Origin: Pigoraptor vietnamica
Taxonomy: Eukaryota > Opisthokonta > Filasterea
Direction: 5' to 3'
Length of the DNA: 64,000 nt
Assembly (NCBI GenBank): GCA_943704525.1
Contig: CALSCQ010000188.1
Coordinates: forward strand, 4,017-68,016
In this document: one piece after another, positions 14,122-26,019 of the stretch
Numbering within the stretch: position 1 is the first letter of the stretch
Layout of the letters: every line of letters starts with the position of its first letter
Notes under the pieces: generated by a model
Database searches by the model: none
What the model saw: the letters and a program-made list of their open reading frames with translations, nothing else
What the model was told of the DNA's origin: nothing
Program-made: the position numbers and the translations under genes

Positions 14122-17100
14122 TGTGTGTGTGTGTGTGTGCGTGTGTGTGTGTGTCTTTTCGGGGGATGATAGTAGGGTACAAGCCACACACCGTGTCGAT
14201 GTTGGACACAATGTCCTCGAAACGCGGATCGCGCGCGAACGGCTCGAACATGCCGCGCTTGTAGAGCAGGGTGTAGAGGAGGTGCGGGTTGTGCTGCAGC
14301 CCGTGCAGCAGGCACGCGTTGAGGATTTCGAGAACGATCCGCACAAAGTCGGCGTACATCGCAAGCTCCGTATCCTGCGCAGGGACGCACGCGTTACGCA
14401 CGGAGCCGAATCAGCTCACGTGCACCACCGGCCATCACACGAAGGCACACACGCACCACTGGCCATTCTGAGACGCAGATCCATCTGCCACCAAGAGGCC
14501 ACGCGTGCACATGCAATAGCGCGACGACAGCACAGCGGGCGCACCTCCTGGTCCCGCACAGCGCGCTGCTGCTGGAGGCGGTTGAATTTGCGCGCAAGCA
14601 TGTCGAACAGGCTGCGGGCGAGAGCATCACACCCTCAATCCACGCTCACTGCCACCCGACAACACAGCAGAGTGCAATACAGCAGCCCTACAACGTCACA
14701 GCCAGTCCGCCGTGGCAGCAAGTGGCAGACAGCGGCGCCCACCTGGCCATGCGCTGCGCGGCGTAGGGGTGGAGCCCCTTGACATGTCCGGACAAGTTCG
14801 CGAGTGCGGCGAGGCAGTTGGTGTGCAAGTACACGTCCTGCGAGGAGAGGCACGTGGGCACAACTGCATCGCCTATTGCCCTTAACCACAGCATCCCCTT
14901 CCTCTCAACCGCAATCCTCCCAAGGCAAGCACGCACCCGCGTCTTTGCGAGGTTGTACTGGACAGTGCGCACGAGCACGACCACAATGGCGCTGCCAAGC
15001 GAGATGTCCGAGACAAGCCTCTCGGTGAGCCACGACGCCGTCGGGAGGACCTGGACGGGGATCGGGACGCAGGGCGACGCGAGGTCAGCGCACCCTCGCG
15101 GGCATTCACACACTGCCAAAGTGTGCACGCTCGCGACAGCCAAGTACAAAACGAGCAGAACGCTCCACACAGATGCGCAGGGCGCGCGGTACCCACAATG
15201 CCGTGCACGCCGGCGCAGAACGGCTTGTCTTGCGTCAGGATGAGCAGCACGATCAGCAGAAGGTAAACCTGCTGCGAGTCCAGCTCGGGGGCGCGGTAGA
15301 GAAGGCGCAGTATGGGGACCACCTGGTCAGCGCAGGAGCGCGTTAGATGAAGGGACGTCGGTGAAAACCAGGCGCAGCCTTCGTATTTCACGAGCGCAAA
15401 ACGAGCGTCGGCTGAGTAACGACCGCCATCCGCATTGGAATGCGCGGCATGTCACCCACCAGCGCCTCAATGTCCGTTCGCGAGAGCACAAAAGAGAGGA
15501 AAGCATCGTTACCGTGCAGCAAGTCGTAGAGAAGAAGGACAGGCGGCGCACTGCAGCACGTCCGTCAGCCGCAGCACGTGACTGCGCACACGCCACACAG
15601 CCCGCACCCACCGGCAGAGCGCGGCATAGAGGGAGGCGAAGGCCATTCGGAACGGAGGGCGCTCGTCCTCTTCGCCATCAAACACTGCGCCACAATCACG
15701 TGAGACACGCCAACACAGCCGGGCATCAGTAAACGGCAAGCGACGAGTGTCCGTGAAACTGCAACAAGAGGAACAGAGTGGACTTCTTCGTGTGCCATAA
15801 CACCCAGCCGACGCCAGCACCACGCCAAGCGAACACGCGCCCACCGTGCGTATCCCGGAAGTCCGCGAGGGCCGCCGCGAACGGGTTGCCGACGCCCTTG
15901 CCCTTGGGCGACCCCGCGCGCCAGTGATTGGACAGGACGAGAAGGAGCATGAGCGCGCGCTCGGCCACGGGCGAAGGCGCAGGGCCCTCGACGTCCGATC
16001 CTCTTCGCGTGAACAGGTAGGAGACGGCAGTGACGGGCATCGAAAAGAGGCTCGCTGCGGTTGAAGCGTATGAGAGGGGGACGACTCGGCACAAATACTG
16101 CAAATGGGAAACGGCTTCTGTGTTGTGTGTGCGTACATGTGAGTGCGTGCGCGCGTGCGCGTGTGCGTGTGTGTGTATTGTGCGTATGCTATGTGTGAGT
16201 GCCAGTCAAATGCGCGAGCGCGCAAGGAGCACTTGGCACCATCGACTGCAAGCGACACCCACAGGCGGCCCATCCAATCGACGAGAAAATGTCCCCCGAC
16301 GCTTCCTCCGGTGGCGGCGGTCGCTCCACAAACAGCGTAAGGCACGTCCTCACCAGCGACGACGCGCGCGCACTACGCACACAAAGGGAGATACGTCAGC
16401 ACAGGCATACTCGCACTCACAACGCGCACTATCACCACTCATGGAGGCACAAATCAGCACAGGCGCACTGGCGCACTCGCAGCGCGCGCACCCACTTTCC
16501 CACGCCCATCGCCGTGGCGACGATGGGGTTGGCGTCGGCCGATGCGCCGTACACCTGCGTGCCGAGGAGCACGAGCAAGCAGTCCGCGGCCTCGAGAACC
16601 AGCGCGCCCGTGTCGGCGCTGCACGCAGATCACGTGAGCACGGGGACGAGAGGCGCAAAGAACGCATGCAGCACATCGGGCACCCACGTGACTTCGGTGG
16701 CGATGATGAGGTCCATCAGCGCCGTCAAAAGCAGCTGCGCGCGGTTCAGTCGCGGGGCTGCAATGCGCAGAGGAGTGTGTGAGTGTGTGAGAGAGAAAGA
16801 TGGGAGGGAAGCCGTCAGTGCGGCTCCGTGTCTGGGCTGCCCTATTGCCCGCATGTGGTGTGTCAGGCGCTCGCGTGTGTATGGACGTGCGTCACTCCCG
16901 AGAGTACCCACCGGGCGATGGCGGCGGGGATGCCGCCCCCGGCGCAACGAGGGCCGTGAGGTCAATGCCGTGCGAGTCCGGGCGCGGAATTGCGCTTGCG
17001 GCGACGCCCTCGGCTGCGACCGGCAGGCCCTTGGGAGCATCGGCACCGAGGGCGGTGATGACGGCAGCCGTGTCTGCGGCCGCGAGGTAACGGAGGGCCG

Positions 17101-17228
17101 TGCGCACGAGAACCACCGCCGCACGCGTCCGCGCAAGCGATACACTGTGTGTGGGCGCGATTGGGCTCGTGAGGTGTTGAAGGCAGGGTCATGGAGAGGG
17201 GCCTCTGTGTGCGGGGCCTCTGTGTGCG

Positions 17229-17308
<80 letters not shown>

Positions 17309-17888
17309 CGCGTATGCTTGAGTCTGTGCGTGCGAGTGCATGAGCGTGCGTGTCTGTGCGTGTGTGTGCCCACCTGCCCTTGTGTAGGAGGCACGCAGAT
17401 GCCTCAGCAACAGCGACATCCACGAGGACAGCGAGGTTTCCGCTCGCCGCAAAGTTCGAGCCTGCGTGCACCGCTTGAGCTGATGCGCAAGTAATAGAAA
17501 TAACATCTACGCCACACGCTGGAGAGCTCGCACGCGCCCACACCAAACACACGGGGAAATTGGAGCACATCCGTACCAAACTGCTTCAGAAGGTTGGCCG
17601 CTGCCGACTCCACAGCGCGCACGTCGTCGCTGTGGGCGAATGCGGCAATCAGAGGCGGCGCACATGGAGCTGCTCCCACGACACACAAGCTGGCTGGCGA
17701 AATGCACACCCCTCCGTTGCATGACATGAGACGACGCACCTCGTGGCGATGCGGGGAAGCGGCGTCGCAAGCACGCGGTCCCACAGCGTCGCGTCGTCTG
17801 CGCGCACGGGCGCTGTGCCGGCAATTCGCGCGAGCGCCGCGTGGCCCTCGACGTCCGCAGGGCGCAGCGCGGAGGGGGACGCCCCCAT
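13530..17888 (-). CDS. DYM: Dymeclin
   Basis: Dymeclin is a peripheral Golgi protein needed for normal Golgi organisation and traffic. The start MGASPSALRP parallels human MGSNSSRIGDLP and keeps the N-myristoylation glycine. Around 14 or more short exons follow. Conserved blocks include ERALMLLLVLSNHW, FASLYAALC, ELDSQQVYLLLIVLLIL, VQYNLAKTR, YLHTNCLAALANLSGH, NPHLLYTLLYKRGMFEPF and FPELKFKYEEEESPDDFF, then the family ending AEKIQLF. The reading is continuous with no sign of damage. Two introns hold large microsatellites (13995-14155 and 17231-17305). The gene converges on TTC12 with 94 bp between stops. Most exon edges are approximate. Confidence 0.93.
13990..14156. repeat. Compound (GAGT)n/(GT)n/(GA)n/(GT)n microsatellite
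   Basis: It lies in a dymeclin intron. On the plus strand it reads GAGT repeats, a GT run, about 30 GA units, then another GT run. Confidence 0.95.
17231..17305. repeat. (GT)n microsatellite, about 37 units
   Basis: A pure GT run in a dymeclin intron, reading (CA)n on the coding strand. It is flanked on the left by a duplicated CTCTGTGTGCGG segment. Confidence 0.95.
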
Positions 17889-18216
17889 GCCGACGCGCCC
17901 TCAGCGGGCCTTCGCAGCTCTGTGGGTTGGAGTGACGTCGGTGGCAGGGGGATGAGGTCGCACGGGTCTGTTGGTCTCAAGGTCGGCGTCTCCGACAGTC
18001 GCCTCGCGGCTGTTGCCGAGTGCGATGTGAGCGCAGCGTGCGTGCAATGTTTTGTCACGAGCCGAGCGTGCCTCTTCTACGGCGCGTGGTTCAGCAATCA
18101 AACGGGAGAGCTTGCGATGCACGCCGTCACCCGTGCACACGTCACTCGGCGCGTCATCGCAGTGTGGGCGTGGGTGAGGGTTTCACTTCAGATGCTTGTA
18201 TTTACAGACAGGGGCG
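17889..18216. other. Intergenic between USP8 3' end and dymeclin start
   Basis: This 328-bp stretch should contain the dymeclin promoter and the USP8 3' end; both genes read leftward. I see no conserved coding sequence, RNA gene or repeat in it. Confidence 0.4.
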
Positions 18217-21200
18217 TCAGAGGGTCGAGCGCGCAGACGGCGGCCGCGAGAACATCTCGTCCTTCTCAGCCATGAAATCGATGCACGAGTAGAACAGCAC
18301 GTAGGCATCGCGCGTCTGCGACCGAGAGACGGTGCGTGGCGAAAGGCGCGTAAGTAACGGCAGAGTGGACCGTAAGAGAGGCGAAAATCAACGCTGCACA
18401 GCGCCGTACCCGGAGTTCAGACTCGGACGCCTGGCCGACCACGCTGTCGTCAAAGCCGTACCAGTGCCCGTCAAAGGCACTGCGGCAGAGCGATGTGTCT
18501 GCGTGGTTGCGAGAAGTGAGCGGGAAGAGGACGCGCAGAAAACCTCTGTCAGCGCGCGCACACACTCACAGTGACCGCCCTCCATCGTCCCAAAGTGATT
18601 CTGCAAGCGCCCAAGCACGAGAGTGAGTGGCACACAAATCACACTCCGCGACGCGCAGCATCCACACGCACCGACACGGCATAGAGGTTGTAGACCGGCC
18701 TGGTGCGGATGGGCCCCTTCACGAACGGCGACAGGTCGAGGTCGCTGCAGACGGGAATCGAACCCACGATCAGGCGAAGCAATGCAACAGCACGAGACCA
18801 AAGGCCACGCACCGCACGGGATAGTCGACGGTCGCGTTGATCTTGGAGCGCCAGGGTCCATCGAAAGCAAAACGCTTGAGGTGGACCATGAGCAGCCGCG
18901 GCAGCGCCCAGACCTCCAGGCGATTCACGGCCTCGCGGTGCTGGCGGCACTTGGGGCAAAACCTGCAGGGAAACGACGCCGCCGGTGAGTCGCATTGCTC
19001 GGCGGGGCAGCGCACAGTTCCGGCAGCGCACGCACCACTGGTCGCTTCCCGCCACCGTCACGGGCTCGGTGAAGAGGGCGATGCACGACTGAAGCGTCGG
19101 CTTGGCCGAGCGCGGGATCGGCAGCGAGAGGTACATGAACGGCGTGAACGTCACCGACTCGTACGAACAGGTGCGGCACCGTAGCGACGTGCGAAATTGG
19201 CCCTGTTGCAGAGGGGGACGCGCACTGAGCCCGGAGCTCTTACCGTACGATCACCAGCACACGCGACCCACCTCAAACAGATCGACGACGAGCGACTGGT
19301 TGAGCCGGCGCTGTCGCTCCCACGCGTGGCGCGCCTTCGCGAGGTCCGGCAGCGCATCCCACTCGGCGTCGGGCATGTCGCGCGGCGGAGGGCCCATGTC
19401 CGGACGCCGTGCCGCGTTGAGGTCCTCGTGAAGGCCGTCCAGAATGAACGCAAGAAATTCCTGCGAGTCGTGCTGCTCAAAGCCGTCAAACTGCGACGCA
19501 AACTGCGCGACGACCGCCTTGAGGGCGGCGGGGGACACGGCGCGCGCGTCGCTGCCCCACAGCTGCAGCATTAGCTTGCCATACTCCTCGGCCAGGCGTC
19601 CGCGCGCCCCCATGGGGTTGGTGCGGTTGATAGCGTCGCGAAAGCGCCCACTCACAAAGTACGACGTGAGGGGAATCGTGTGGCTTAGGCACTGGAGGAT
19701 CGAGTTCATGTAGCACGTGTTGCCGAGATTGCGCAGTCCCACAAGCCCCAGCCGCCTGTCGCCGTAGAGGAACACGAGGTCGCTGCAAAGCAGTGCAATT
19801 TAGCACGGGTGTGTGGATAGAAACAGGGCCAGAAACGCGCACAACAGGCAACAAGGCCCACCGGCGCGGCTGCGGCTTGAGGCTGCGGTCGTACGCCGGA
19901 ATGTCCAGCGCGCTGATCGTGTCGCTCGAGGGCTTCTGTGACCGGTCGGCCACAGGCGGCTTCGGTTGCCCCGGTCGCAGAGAGAGCGCCCGTTCCGCGA
20001 CCCTCTCTCCTCCTGCGGTTGCCTGCGGCGTCCGCGGGGTCGCGGGTGCAAGTGGCCTTAATGTGCCGGTCGCTGCCGCGCGCTCGCTACCAAGGGACGC
20101 CTGGCGACGCAGGCCAAGGGGCCGGGCGCGCAAGGCAGCGTCCTCGCCGCTACGGCCCGTGTCGACGTGCGTTGCGGCGCGCGTCCCCGTCGCAATGGGG
20201 GGCATAGCGGGACCCGCGATGTCCCCTGGGCGCCGCTCCGCCGCCGCATTCACCGCGTCCGCTGCGCGTGCGGTTGGCAGAGGGCCAGCAGAGTCCACAG
20301 CTCGCGAAGCACCGGCGATCGGCGGAATGGTCGTGCCTGGCCGAGCTCGCGCCATCGCCCCTCCATCGACGGGGAGCGACGCGGGGCGCGCGTCAACCGG
20401 GTGCGACGCCGCGCGGTGCTGCTGCCCGGAGGATGTCGCGGCGCCATTGCCCGTCTGCAGATGTGCAGGGGGCTGCGCGACAGCCACGTGGGAGGGAACA
20501 GATGGTGCGTGGGGAACGCCCGTTGCGCCGCGAGCACCCGGGAGAGACATATGCGACGATGCGTGCGATGACACGGTCGCTTGACCTGCTGTGGGGGTCG
20601 GCTGGGACGGGCCAGCGGATGGCGTCCCCGCGTGCGATGGTCCGGTGGAAGCCAACGTGTGCGAAGCAGCGGCTGCGGAAGCGGTGGCCGATGAATGCGC
20701 AGAGGACGGCGGTTGGGGTGACCCGGCTGACGGCGAGTGGCCGGCCGCAGGCGTCCCGTGAGAAGCAACCGGCCGCACGGTGGCGCCCAGCCCAGCGGCG
20801 GGAGACTCCGCCTGCGCAACCGCCGCAACGCCGTTTGCCGCGCCATCGATCGCACTTGAGCGGCCACTCTCTGCAGCGATTCCACCGGAGTGCGGGATGG
20901 ACGCGCGCAGACGGGGCAGCGCAGGGTACGCCATCGTGGGCTGGTCAATGGCGGGGACAGCGGGCGACAGGGTGCAAGTGGAAGGGAAAAGGTCGCGGAA
21001 GTGCTCGAAGCCGCCGTCAAGTAAAACAGGAGGGTCGGCGCGCGAATTTTCAAAGTCGAACTTGAAGAGCGCGTCGTGCAACACGAATAGCGGGTGGTCG
21101 GCGCAGCCGGCAAGCGACGACGCCGTGCTGCGGCAATGGGAGGGTCATTATTGTGTGCCCCATGTTCAAGATGAAGAGGCCTCTGCGCGTGCTTACGTAT

Positions 21201-22186
21201 GTGCGTGCACGGCGTAAAAGCTGTTACCTCTGTTGGTCATAGAGCACAATTTGCTGCGCCTGCGCGCGCCTCTCAAACGAGGCTGCGGCCGTCGCGTCGT
21301 CGAGTGCGCGCGCAACATCCCGCGCCTGCAAGGGAGGCACGAGCACGGCAGGGTCCACGCGCACGCAGTGGGGCCATAGTATGCGGCCCGCAACGTAAGA
21401 TGCACGGTCGCGTGCGTCCACCAGCAGCAGCTGGGCGGGCGTCGCGCGCTTCGCCGTCATAGTCTCGAACAGTTCGCGAGCGCGTATTACTGGATAGCCG
21501 CACACAAGCTGTGCGGCAGCGGGCTTGGGGCGCGCCAACACCGTCGTGGCGCTGGATGTGCCGCCACCACCGAACATGACGTCGAGGGCCGCCGCGTCAA
21601 TTGCTGCAGGGACGGCATGTGCGCCAGTCGGACCGTTTGTCGGCTGCGTCGGCGTGGCGCTGCTTCCATGGGAACTGCTTCCATGGGAACTCGACGACGC
21701 GTCGGATGAAACGCCCGCGGCGGCCTCTTTGTACCGCCGCTCCAGCGAAGCGCGCGCCGCAGCGGCCAGCGTGGCGACCTCGGGCGCCCGTGTGCGCAGC
21801 GAGGCAATCTTGCCGGCATCGACCGACGGGCGCAGGCGCATTGAGCGCTCCACAAGCGCCTGGCACTCTCCAAACTGCATCGCATACGCATAGAGGCGCT
21901 CTTCGTCGCCGCTGCGCTGCGCCTCCACCACCTTCTCCAGTAGACGGAGGGCGCGGTCCACGCGCCTGCGGCGACACGCACAGCGCGCCGAGTGAGCGAA
22001 TACCTGCAATACTGGAGACACGTCACGACCCAACACAGGCACTGCGCACACTCACTCTGCGGCAGACGCGCCCGCATCATCCTTGAAGCGGCAGAAGCCC
22101 TCGAGGCCCGCAAGCGACGTCGCAATGTACAGCTTGCGCGGGGGCACGGGCGGACCGGCGCCCGCGGCCTGCGCGACGGTGGGCAT
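18217..22186 (-). CDS. USP8: Ubiquitin-specific protease USP8/UBPY
   Basis: A cysteine deubiquitinase of the endosome that edits ubiquitin on ESCRT cargo and machinery. The start MPTVAQAAGAG with PRKLYIATSLAGLEG resembles human MPAVASVPKELYLSSSLKDL. An N-terminal helical region is followed by a Ser/Ala linker and a rhodanese-like domain with LLLVDARDRASYVAGRI. The sequence LHDALFKFDFENSRADPPVL next to LDGGFEHFRDLFP also matches USP8. A long Pro/Ala/Ser/Thr linker of about 350 residues leads to the catalytic domain. That domain has GLRNLGNTCYMNSILQCL (Cys box), QHDSQEFLAFILDGLHEDLN, CPKCRQHREA and GTMEGGHYTSLC (His box, split by an intron), then FDDSVV. Two CxxC zinc pairs are visible. It ends RPPSARSTL. 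Confidence 0.93.
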
Positions 22187-22480
22187 GGCGACTCACCCTC
22201 CCGCGGCCATAGCGCGGCCCATGCAGCAACGCGCCAGAGAAGAGAAGACAGGCCAACGCAGACAAATATTGGGTCCCTGCGACCCACCTTCAGGCTCACC
22301 GTTTTTGTCATTGCTGTCGGGGCTAGCAACCGCAGTGTGACGTCATGGGAGCTGATGCCGGGGCTGCAGTCAGTGGTGGGGGTTAGCATCCTGGGCTACG
22401 ACCCCACAGCGCTGTCCTCACAAACGCACAAGCGGGGCATTGAATTCTGCGCGCAGCTGCTGGCACTGTAATGGCCTTTA
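22187..22480. promoter_or_regulatory. USP8 upstream region with CRE palindrome
   Basis: This 294-bp gap between the USP8 start and the USE1 stop (both minus strand) carries a perfect TGACGTCA at 22338-22345, about 150 bp upstream of the USP8 start codon. This is the CREB/ATF bZIP site sequence; use here is inferred. Confidence 0.4.
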
Positions 22481-23742
22481 TCATGACGGAAACAGGCGAA
22501 TGAAGAGGACGGTCCACACAAACACAAGGGACACGAGGGCAAGCACGCCGTAGATCCACCACGACGACCACGATGCCGCTATCTCCTTGAGGCGCCCGCT
22601 CTCTTCGCGAATGCGTTTGACATTGGTCTCGGCAATCTTATGTGACTCGTCCAGAGTCTGCAGGCGCAACGACAAATAGTTCAGCGTCGAGCCACAACAG
22701 CAACTCAGCAGTCAACAGGCACCCACCTTTGCATCGTCCCGAATTATTTGTGCGGACAGCATTGTGTTGTGCTTCAGGTGCTGCGCCATCTGCACCATGT
22801 TCTCGGCGAGTTGCTCGTGCGCCGCGCGGTGGTGTCCGAGAAGCGCCTCGTACGCATCCCCATCCCTGCTGGGCGAATGGTGAGAAATGTGCAGAGGCGC
22901 TGAGAGTGCCGGCCATGCCCACCTCTCCATGCCGGCCACATCGTCCACTGGCAATTCCACGCAGCGCCGCGTAAAAGAAGGAATGCGAGCGTCAGCAGAT
23001 TGCATTGCGCTGATTGGCGTACAATGCCGCACTCGCTCGAATGCCACTCACCCTCTGCTCCGGAAACACTCCCACGCGACGCCTGACGACACACACAGAA
23101 CGAGATTAGGGAGGTTCAAAGTTTAAAGCGCGCGCCCGAACTCCAACGGCAATCCCCACCTCTCCAAGAAGTTCGGCTCGTAACCTGTTGACTCGTCGCT
23201 GGAGAGCGCGCTGTTGCAATTCCTTTTGGCGCGACGTGGCGGGAAAGTTCGGCCCGACGGCGCCAAGCGAGTCCTTATCGGACCCTGCATCACCCGGCAC
23301 TGCCTGTCGTCTCCACGTCAATGCAGTGCATTACACAAGAGGAAGGCGAACAGACGTACTCACTCGCGCCTCCAGTTCGATATATTTTTGCAGAAAGTCA
23401 ATTTTGCGCTGGTAGCCGCCAAGCGTGTCGACAGATGGTCTGTTGCGGCATTTTTAACCCATTACCATGGAAGCTCAAATTGAGAAATGTTGCGCGATTA
23501 TGCTCACACACCTTGAGGGCTGCTCTCTCACGCCTTGGAGCATCGTTCTCAGAGAGCCCACGTACTGCACTCACAGCAGGAGACGTTCTTCAGTTTTTTA
23601 TGTCTGAACGGAACCAAGTCATTCCACCTACCGCGCGCAATCGGCTGATGTCGGCAGGCGACAGGCCACCGGTGCGTGCCGCGAGTTCTTCCGAGCGGCA
23701 GAGGAGGCGCTGGAGGGAGATTTCACTTTCGCTTGGAGCCAT
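22481..23742 (-). CDS. USE1: Vesicle transport SNARE USE1
   Basis: USE1 is an ER Q-SNARE (Slt1 in yeast) for retrograde Golgi-to-ER fusion. The N-terminus MAPSESEISLQRLLCRSEEL matches human ELNLVRLLSRCEAMA. The SNARE helix runs from AAHEQLAENMVQMAQHLKHN through SAQIIRDDAK and continues DESHKIAETNVKRI after an intron. A single C-terminal membrane span (WWIYGVLALVSLVFVWTVLF) ends IRLFPS, like human LFIRIMPKLK. The middle region between about 23580 and 22960 is split by several introns and poorly conserved, so its exon edges are uncertain. The start is the only ATG that gives the conserved N-terminus. Confidence 0.9.
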
Positions 23743-23926
23743 TTCCCACACAGAGCGTGCGCTGCGGACAAACACCACACACACAAGTTCCAAAGCGTTA
23801 AATTGGCACCTGCGAGAGAGCCACGCACCTGCGAGAGAGCCACGCAGAAGCGACCGAAACGCAGGAACTGTAACTGCCGGCGAAAGGGCCATAGGATCGG
23901 CGCAAACTGTAACACAGTATCCGGAC

Positions 23927-23998
23927 TCCCATGTAGTCTAGTGGTTATGATCCGGCGCTCTCACCGCCGTGGCCGGGGTTCGATTCCCCGCATGGGAA
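23927..23998 (+). tRNA. tRNA-Glu (anticodon CTC)
   Basis: This is 72 nt with a complete cloverleaf. The acceptor pairs TCCCATG with CATGGGA, and the discriminator base is A. The A box TAGTCTAGTGG and B box GGTTCGATTCC are intact. The anticodon stem CGGCG/CGCCG holds the loop CTCTCAC. There is no intron. A T run starting at 24004 can terminate RNA polymerase III. The gene is identical to the copy at 55252-55323. Confidence 0.97.
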
Positions 23999-24003
23999 CT
24001 TAG

Positions 24004-24054
24004 TTTTTTTTTTTTTTGGCATGTGTGCTTTTTTTTTTTTTTTTTTTTTTTTTG
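24004..24054. repeat. Poly(T) tracts after tRNA-Glu
   Basis: T runs at about 24004-24017 and 24029-24053 are separated by GGCATGTGTGC. They far exceed the few T residues needed for polymerase III termination. Confidence 0.85.
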
Positions 24055-24239
24055 AACCAACGGTACACGACCGGCACCTCCACGCAAAATACTATTGCAA
24101 AGGCTATAGCTACCCCGCCGCAGCTAATGAGGCAATGATCGTCGAAGTCAGCGCCGGCGGTACGACTACCAAGCCGACGGCTGACCATGCAGGTGCGCGC
24201 TTGCTGGCGACAACACACTCAGTCGAACACGTGTCTGCA

Positions 24240-24782
24240 TTACAATTCTCCTTTTGGCCGCTTTTCGCGTCGCTTCTTCTGCTTCAGTTTCGCCGCGAAC
24301 GGGGTGGGCCGTCTGTCCCTCGTGTACACCTGCTGATCGAGCTCGACCGACACACACTCGGGACGCTCCACCAGAAAGTTCACGACCTCGTGGCTCTGGC
24401 TGCCGTCCGTCAGCATGAACATCGCACGGTCGTCCGCAATAATGTAGCGCTGGCACTGGATGTGAGCGTTGAGCAGCATGTCTTGCCAATGACCGCTCGT
24501 GCGCTCCGTCTCCTCCTTGCTCGCCATCCCCGCCAGTGTCGCAAATATCATCGCCGGCTTCCCCTTCTTCGACTGCTGCACGGCGTCGAGAGGGTCCTTC
24601 GGGTCAAACTGCGCCGGGGGAGGCTCCGCACGCTCGTCGTCGTCGTCATCCTCGTGCAGCATGCGGTCAATGTCAGCGTCCCTCAGGCGCGCCCATTCCT
24701 CGGGCGACCTCAATGCCCACGCCGCCGCGACGAGGCACAGCACGACCGCACACAAGCACAGCGGGCGTCGGTGGACCCACAT
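24240..24782 (-). CDS. MESD: MESD-like ER chaperone
   Basis: A single-exon gene for a 180-residue secretory-pathway protein. A signal peptide (about residues 1-23, LCLCAVVLCLVAAAWA) is followed by an acidic stretch. The MESD core follows: KKGKPAMIFATLAG, KEETERTSGHWQDMLLNA, QRYIIADDRAMFMLTDGSQ and VNFLVERPECVSVELDQQVY. A lysine-rich tail ends KGEL, a KDEL-like retrieval signal (human REDL). In animals MESD folds beta-propellers of LRP5/6 and other LDL-receptor family proteins. The substrate here is unknown. It is divergent from ORMDL across 348 bp. Confidence 0.94.
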   Translation of the reverse strand: MWVHRRPLCLCAVVLCLVAAAWALRSPEEWARLRDADIDRMLHEDDDDDERAEPPPAQFDPKDPLDAVQQSKKGKPAMIFATLAGMASKEETERTSGHWQDMLLNAHIQCQRYIIADDRAMFMLTDGSQSHEVVNFLVERPECVSVELDQQVYTRDRRPTPFAAKLKQKKRREKRPKGEL

Positions 24783-25130
24783 GCCGCCCGTGTCGACACA
24801 AAGTGCGCGAGGGACAAATTTGCGCGTGCCGAAGAAAAACCGTGGAAGGTGTTATGTGCTCAGTGTGAGTCACGGCGACCGTGCGCTTTGATTTGGCGGG
24901 AGTGCGCAATTGGGCGCAAAAAAGGCAATTGCGCCAAATCACGCGTGCGGCCCAGTTGCTCACACAGCATGTGTGACGACGTGGCACACTCTGCAAAAAG
25001 TGGACCAACGACCCCTGAACACACCATACAATAGAAGAAAGCATCGCAGCACAGCAGTACCACCCCTGCCCTCTTTCACAGCCCCCTTCTTGCTCATCAC
25101 ACTGCCGGCACGCCCGGCGACGCACACAAA
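24783..25130. promoter_or_regulatory. MESD/ORMDL divergent promoter region
   Basis: This 348-bp space lies between two head-to-head starts. The centre has GC-poor patches such as the GCAATTGCGCC near 24925. I see no coding sequence or clear core-promoter element. Confidence 0.35.
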
Positions 25131-25861
25131 ATGTATTTTGGGGATCGCGCAGCGTTTCGCAATCCGAACCCGACGTGGCTCAGCGGCCGGGGCGTGTGGG
25201 CGACCTACGTCATCCTGATTGCCATTGTGCGCGTGTTCCTCGGCTTCATCCCGTCGCTGAGCGAGGAAGCTGCGTGGGCATTCACGAGCATACTCCACAA
25301 TGCAGTGGGTTGAAGGGGCGTTTGGCGTGGCGCGAAGGAGGGTGCGGCAGTCTCACGCGCCTACGCTTTGCAGGTTACGTGGCTGTTGTTCCACTTGACG
25401 CTCGGGGTTCCGTTTGCGACGGAGGACCAGGGCAAGTACGACAAGTGGACGCACTGGGAGCAGATTGACCACGGCGAGCAGTTTACGTCGACCAAGAAGT
25501 TTCTCACCGTCATCCCCATTGTGCTGTGGGTCGCGCGACACTGTCTCTGCTCGCCGTGCATGCGGGCATGCATGCATGTGTGGCCGTGCGCTGTCCCAGA
25601 GTGATGCACTGCGCGAGAGCGGATTCCCGAGCCATCCCCGCTGTTTTCCTCTCTCGAAACCGAGTGATGCTTGTGTGATATCGCACTAAATTGGCACTCC
25701 CTGTTTTCAGGTTTCTCATCTCGAGCCACTACTCGACGTGCGACAACTGGCTCTTTGTCGCCAACCTGGTCTGCGTGACAATCGTCCTGATCTCAAAGCT
25801 GCCTCAGCTGCACAAAGTGCGGCTATTTTGGAACCGCAATCTCATTTACAGGGAGCGTTGA
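25131..25861 (+). CDS. ORMDL: ORMDL sphingolipid regulator
   Basis: ORMDL proteins are ER membrane subunits that restrain serine palmitoyltransferase when ceramide is high. Exons 25131-25304, 25374-25525 and 25711-25861 join in phase to 158 residues (human 153). Motifs include NPNPTWLSGRGVW, HLTLGVPFATEDQGK, the hallmark THWEQIDHGEQFTSTKKFLT, and KLPQLHKVRLF near the end. Four hydrophobic segments are visible. The C-terminus ends NRNLIYRER. The gene converges on RBBP6 with 158 bp between stops. Confidence 0.96.
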
Positions 25862-26019
25862 TGCGCCTTGCGCTGCGTGCCGTGCAAATACATGCGTGTT
25901 GTTGCCGCCGCTTATTCGCCGCCGCAGTGTCATCGCACTGTTATCGCTCGCGTCTGTTTGTTGCGTCGCACGTTTAGATCGCACATTCCGCTCGGCAACA
26001 CAGGCTGGAGAGCCACGAC

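Noticed and set aside
19486-21113. Long overlapping open frames on both strands over the USP8 linker
   Set aside because: Only the minus-strand frame that joins rhodanese to the catalytic domain fits USP8. The others are shadows of GC-rich low-complexity coding DNA.
22195-22471. Plus-strand open frame upstream of USP8 ending GIEFCAQLLAL
   Set aside because: No homology recognised, no supporting exon, and it sits in the expected USP8 promoter.
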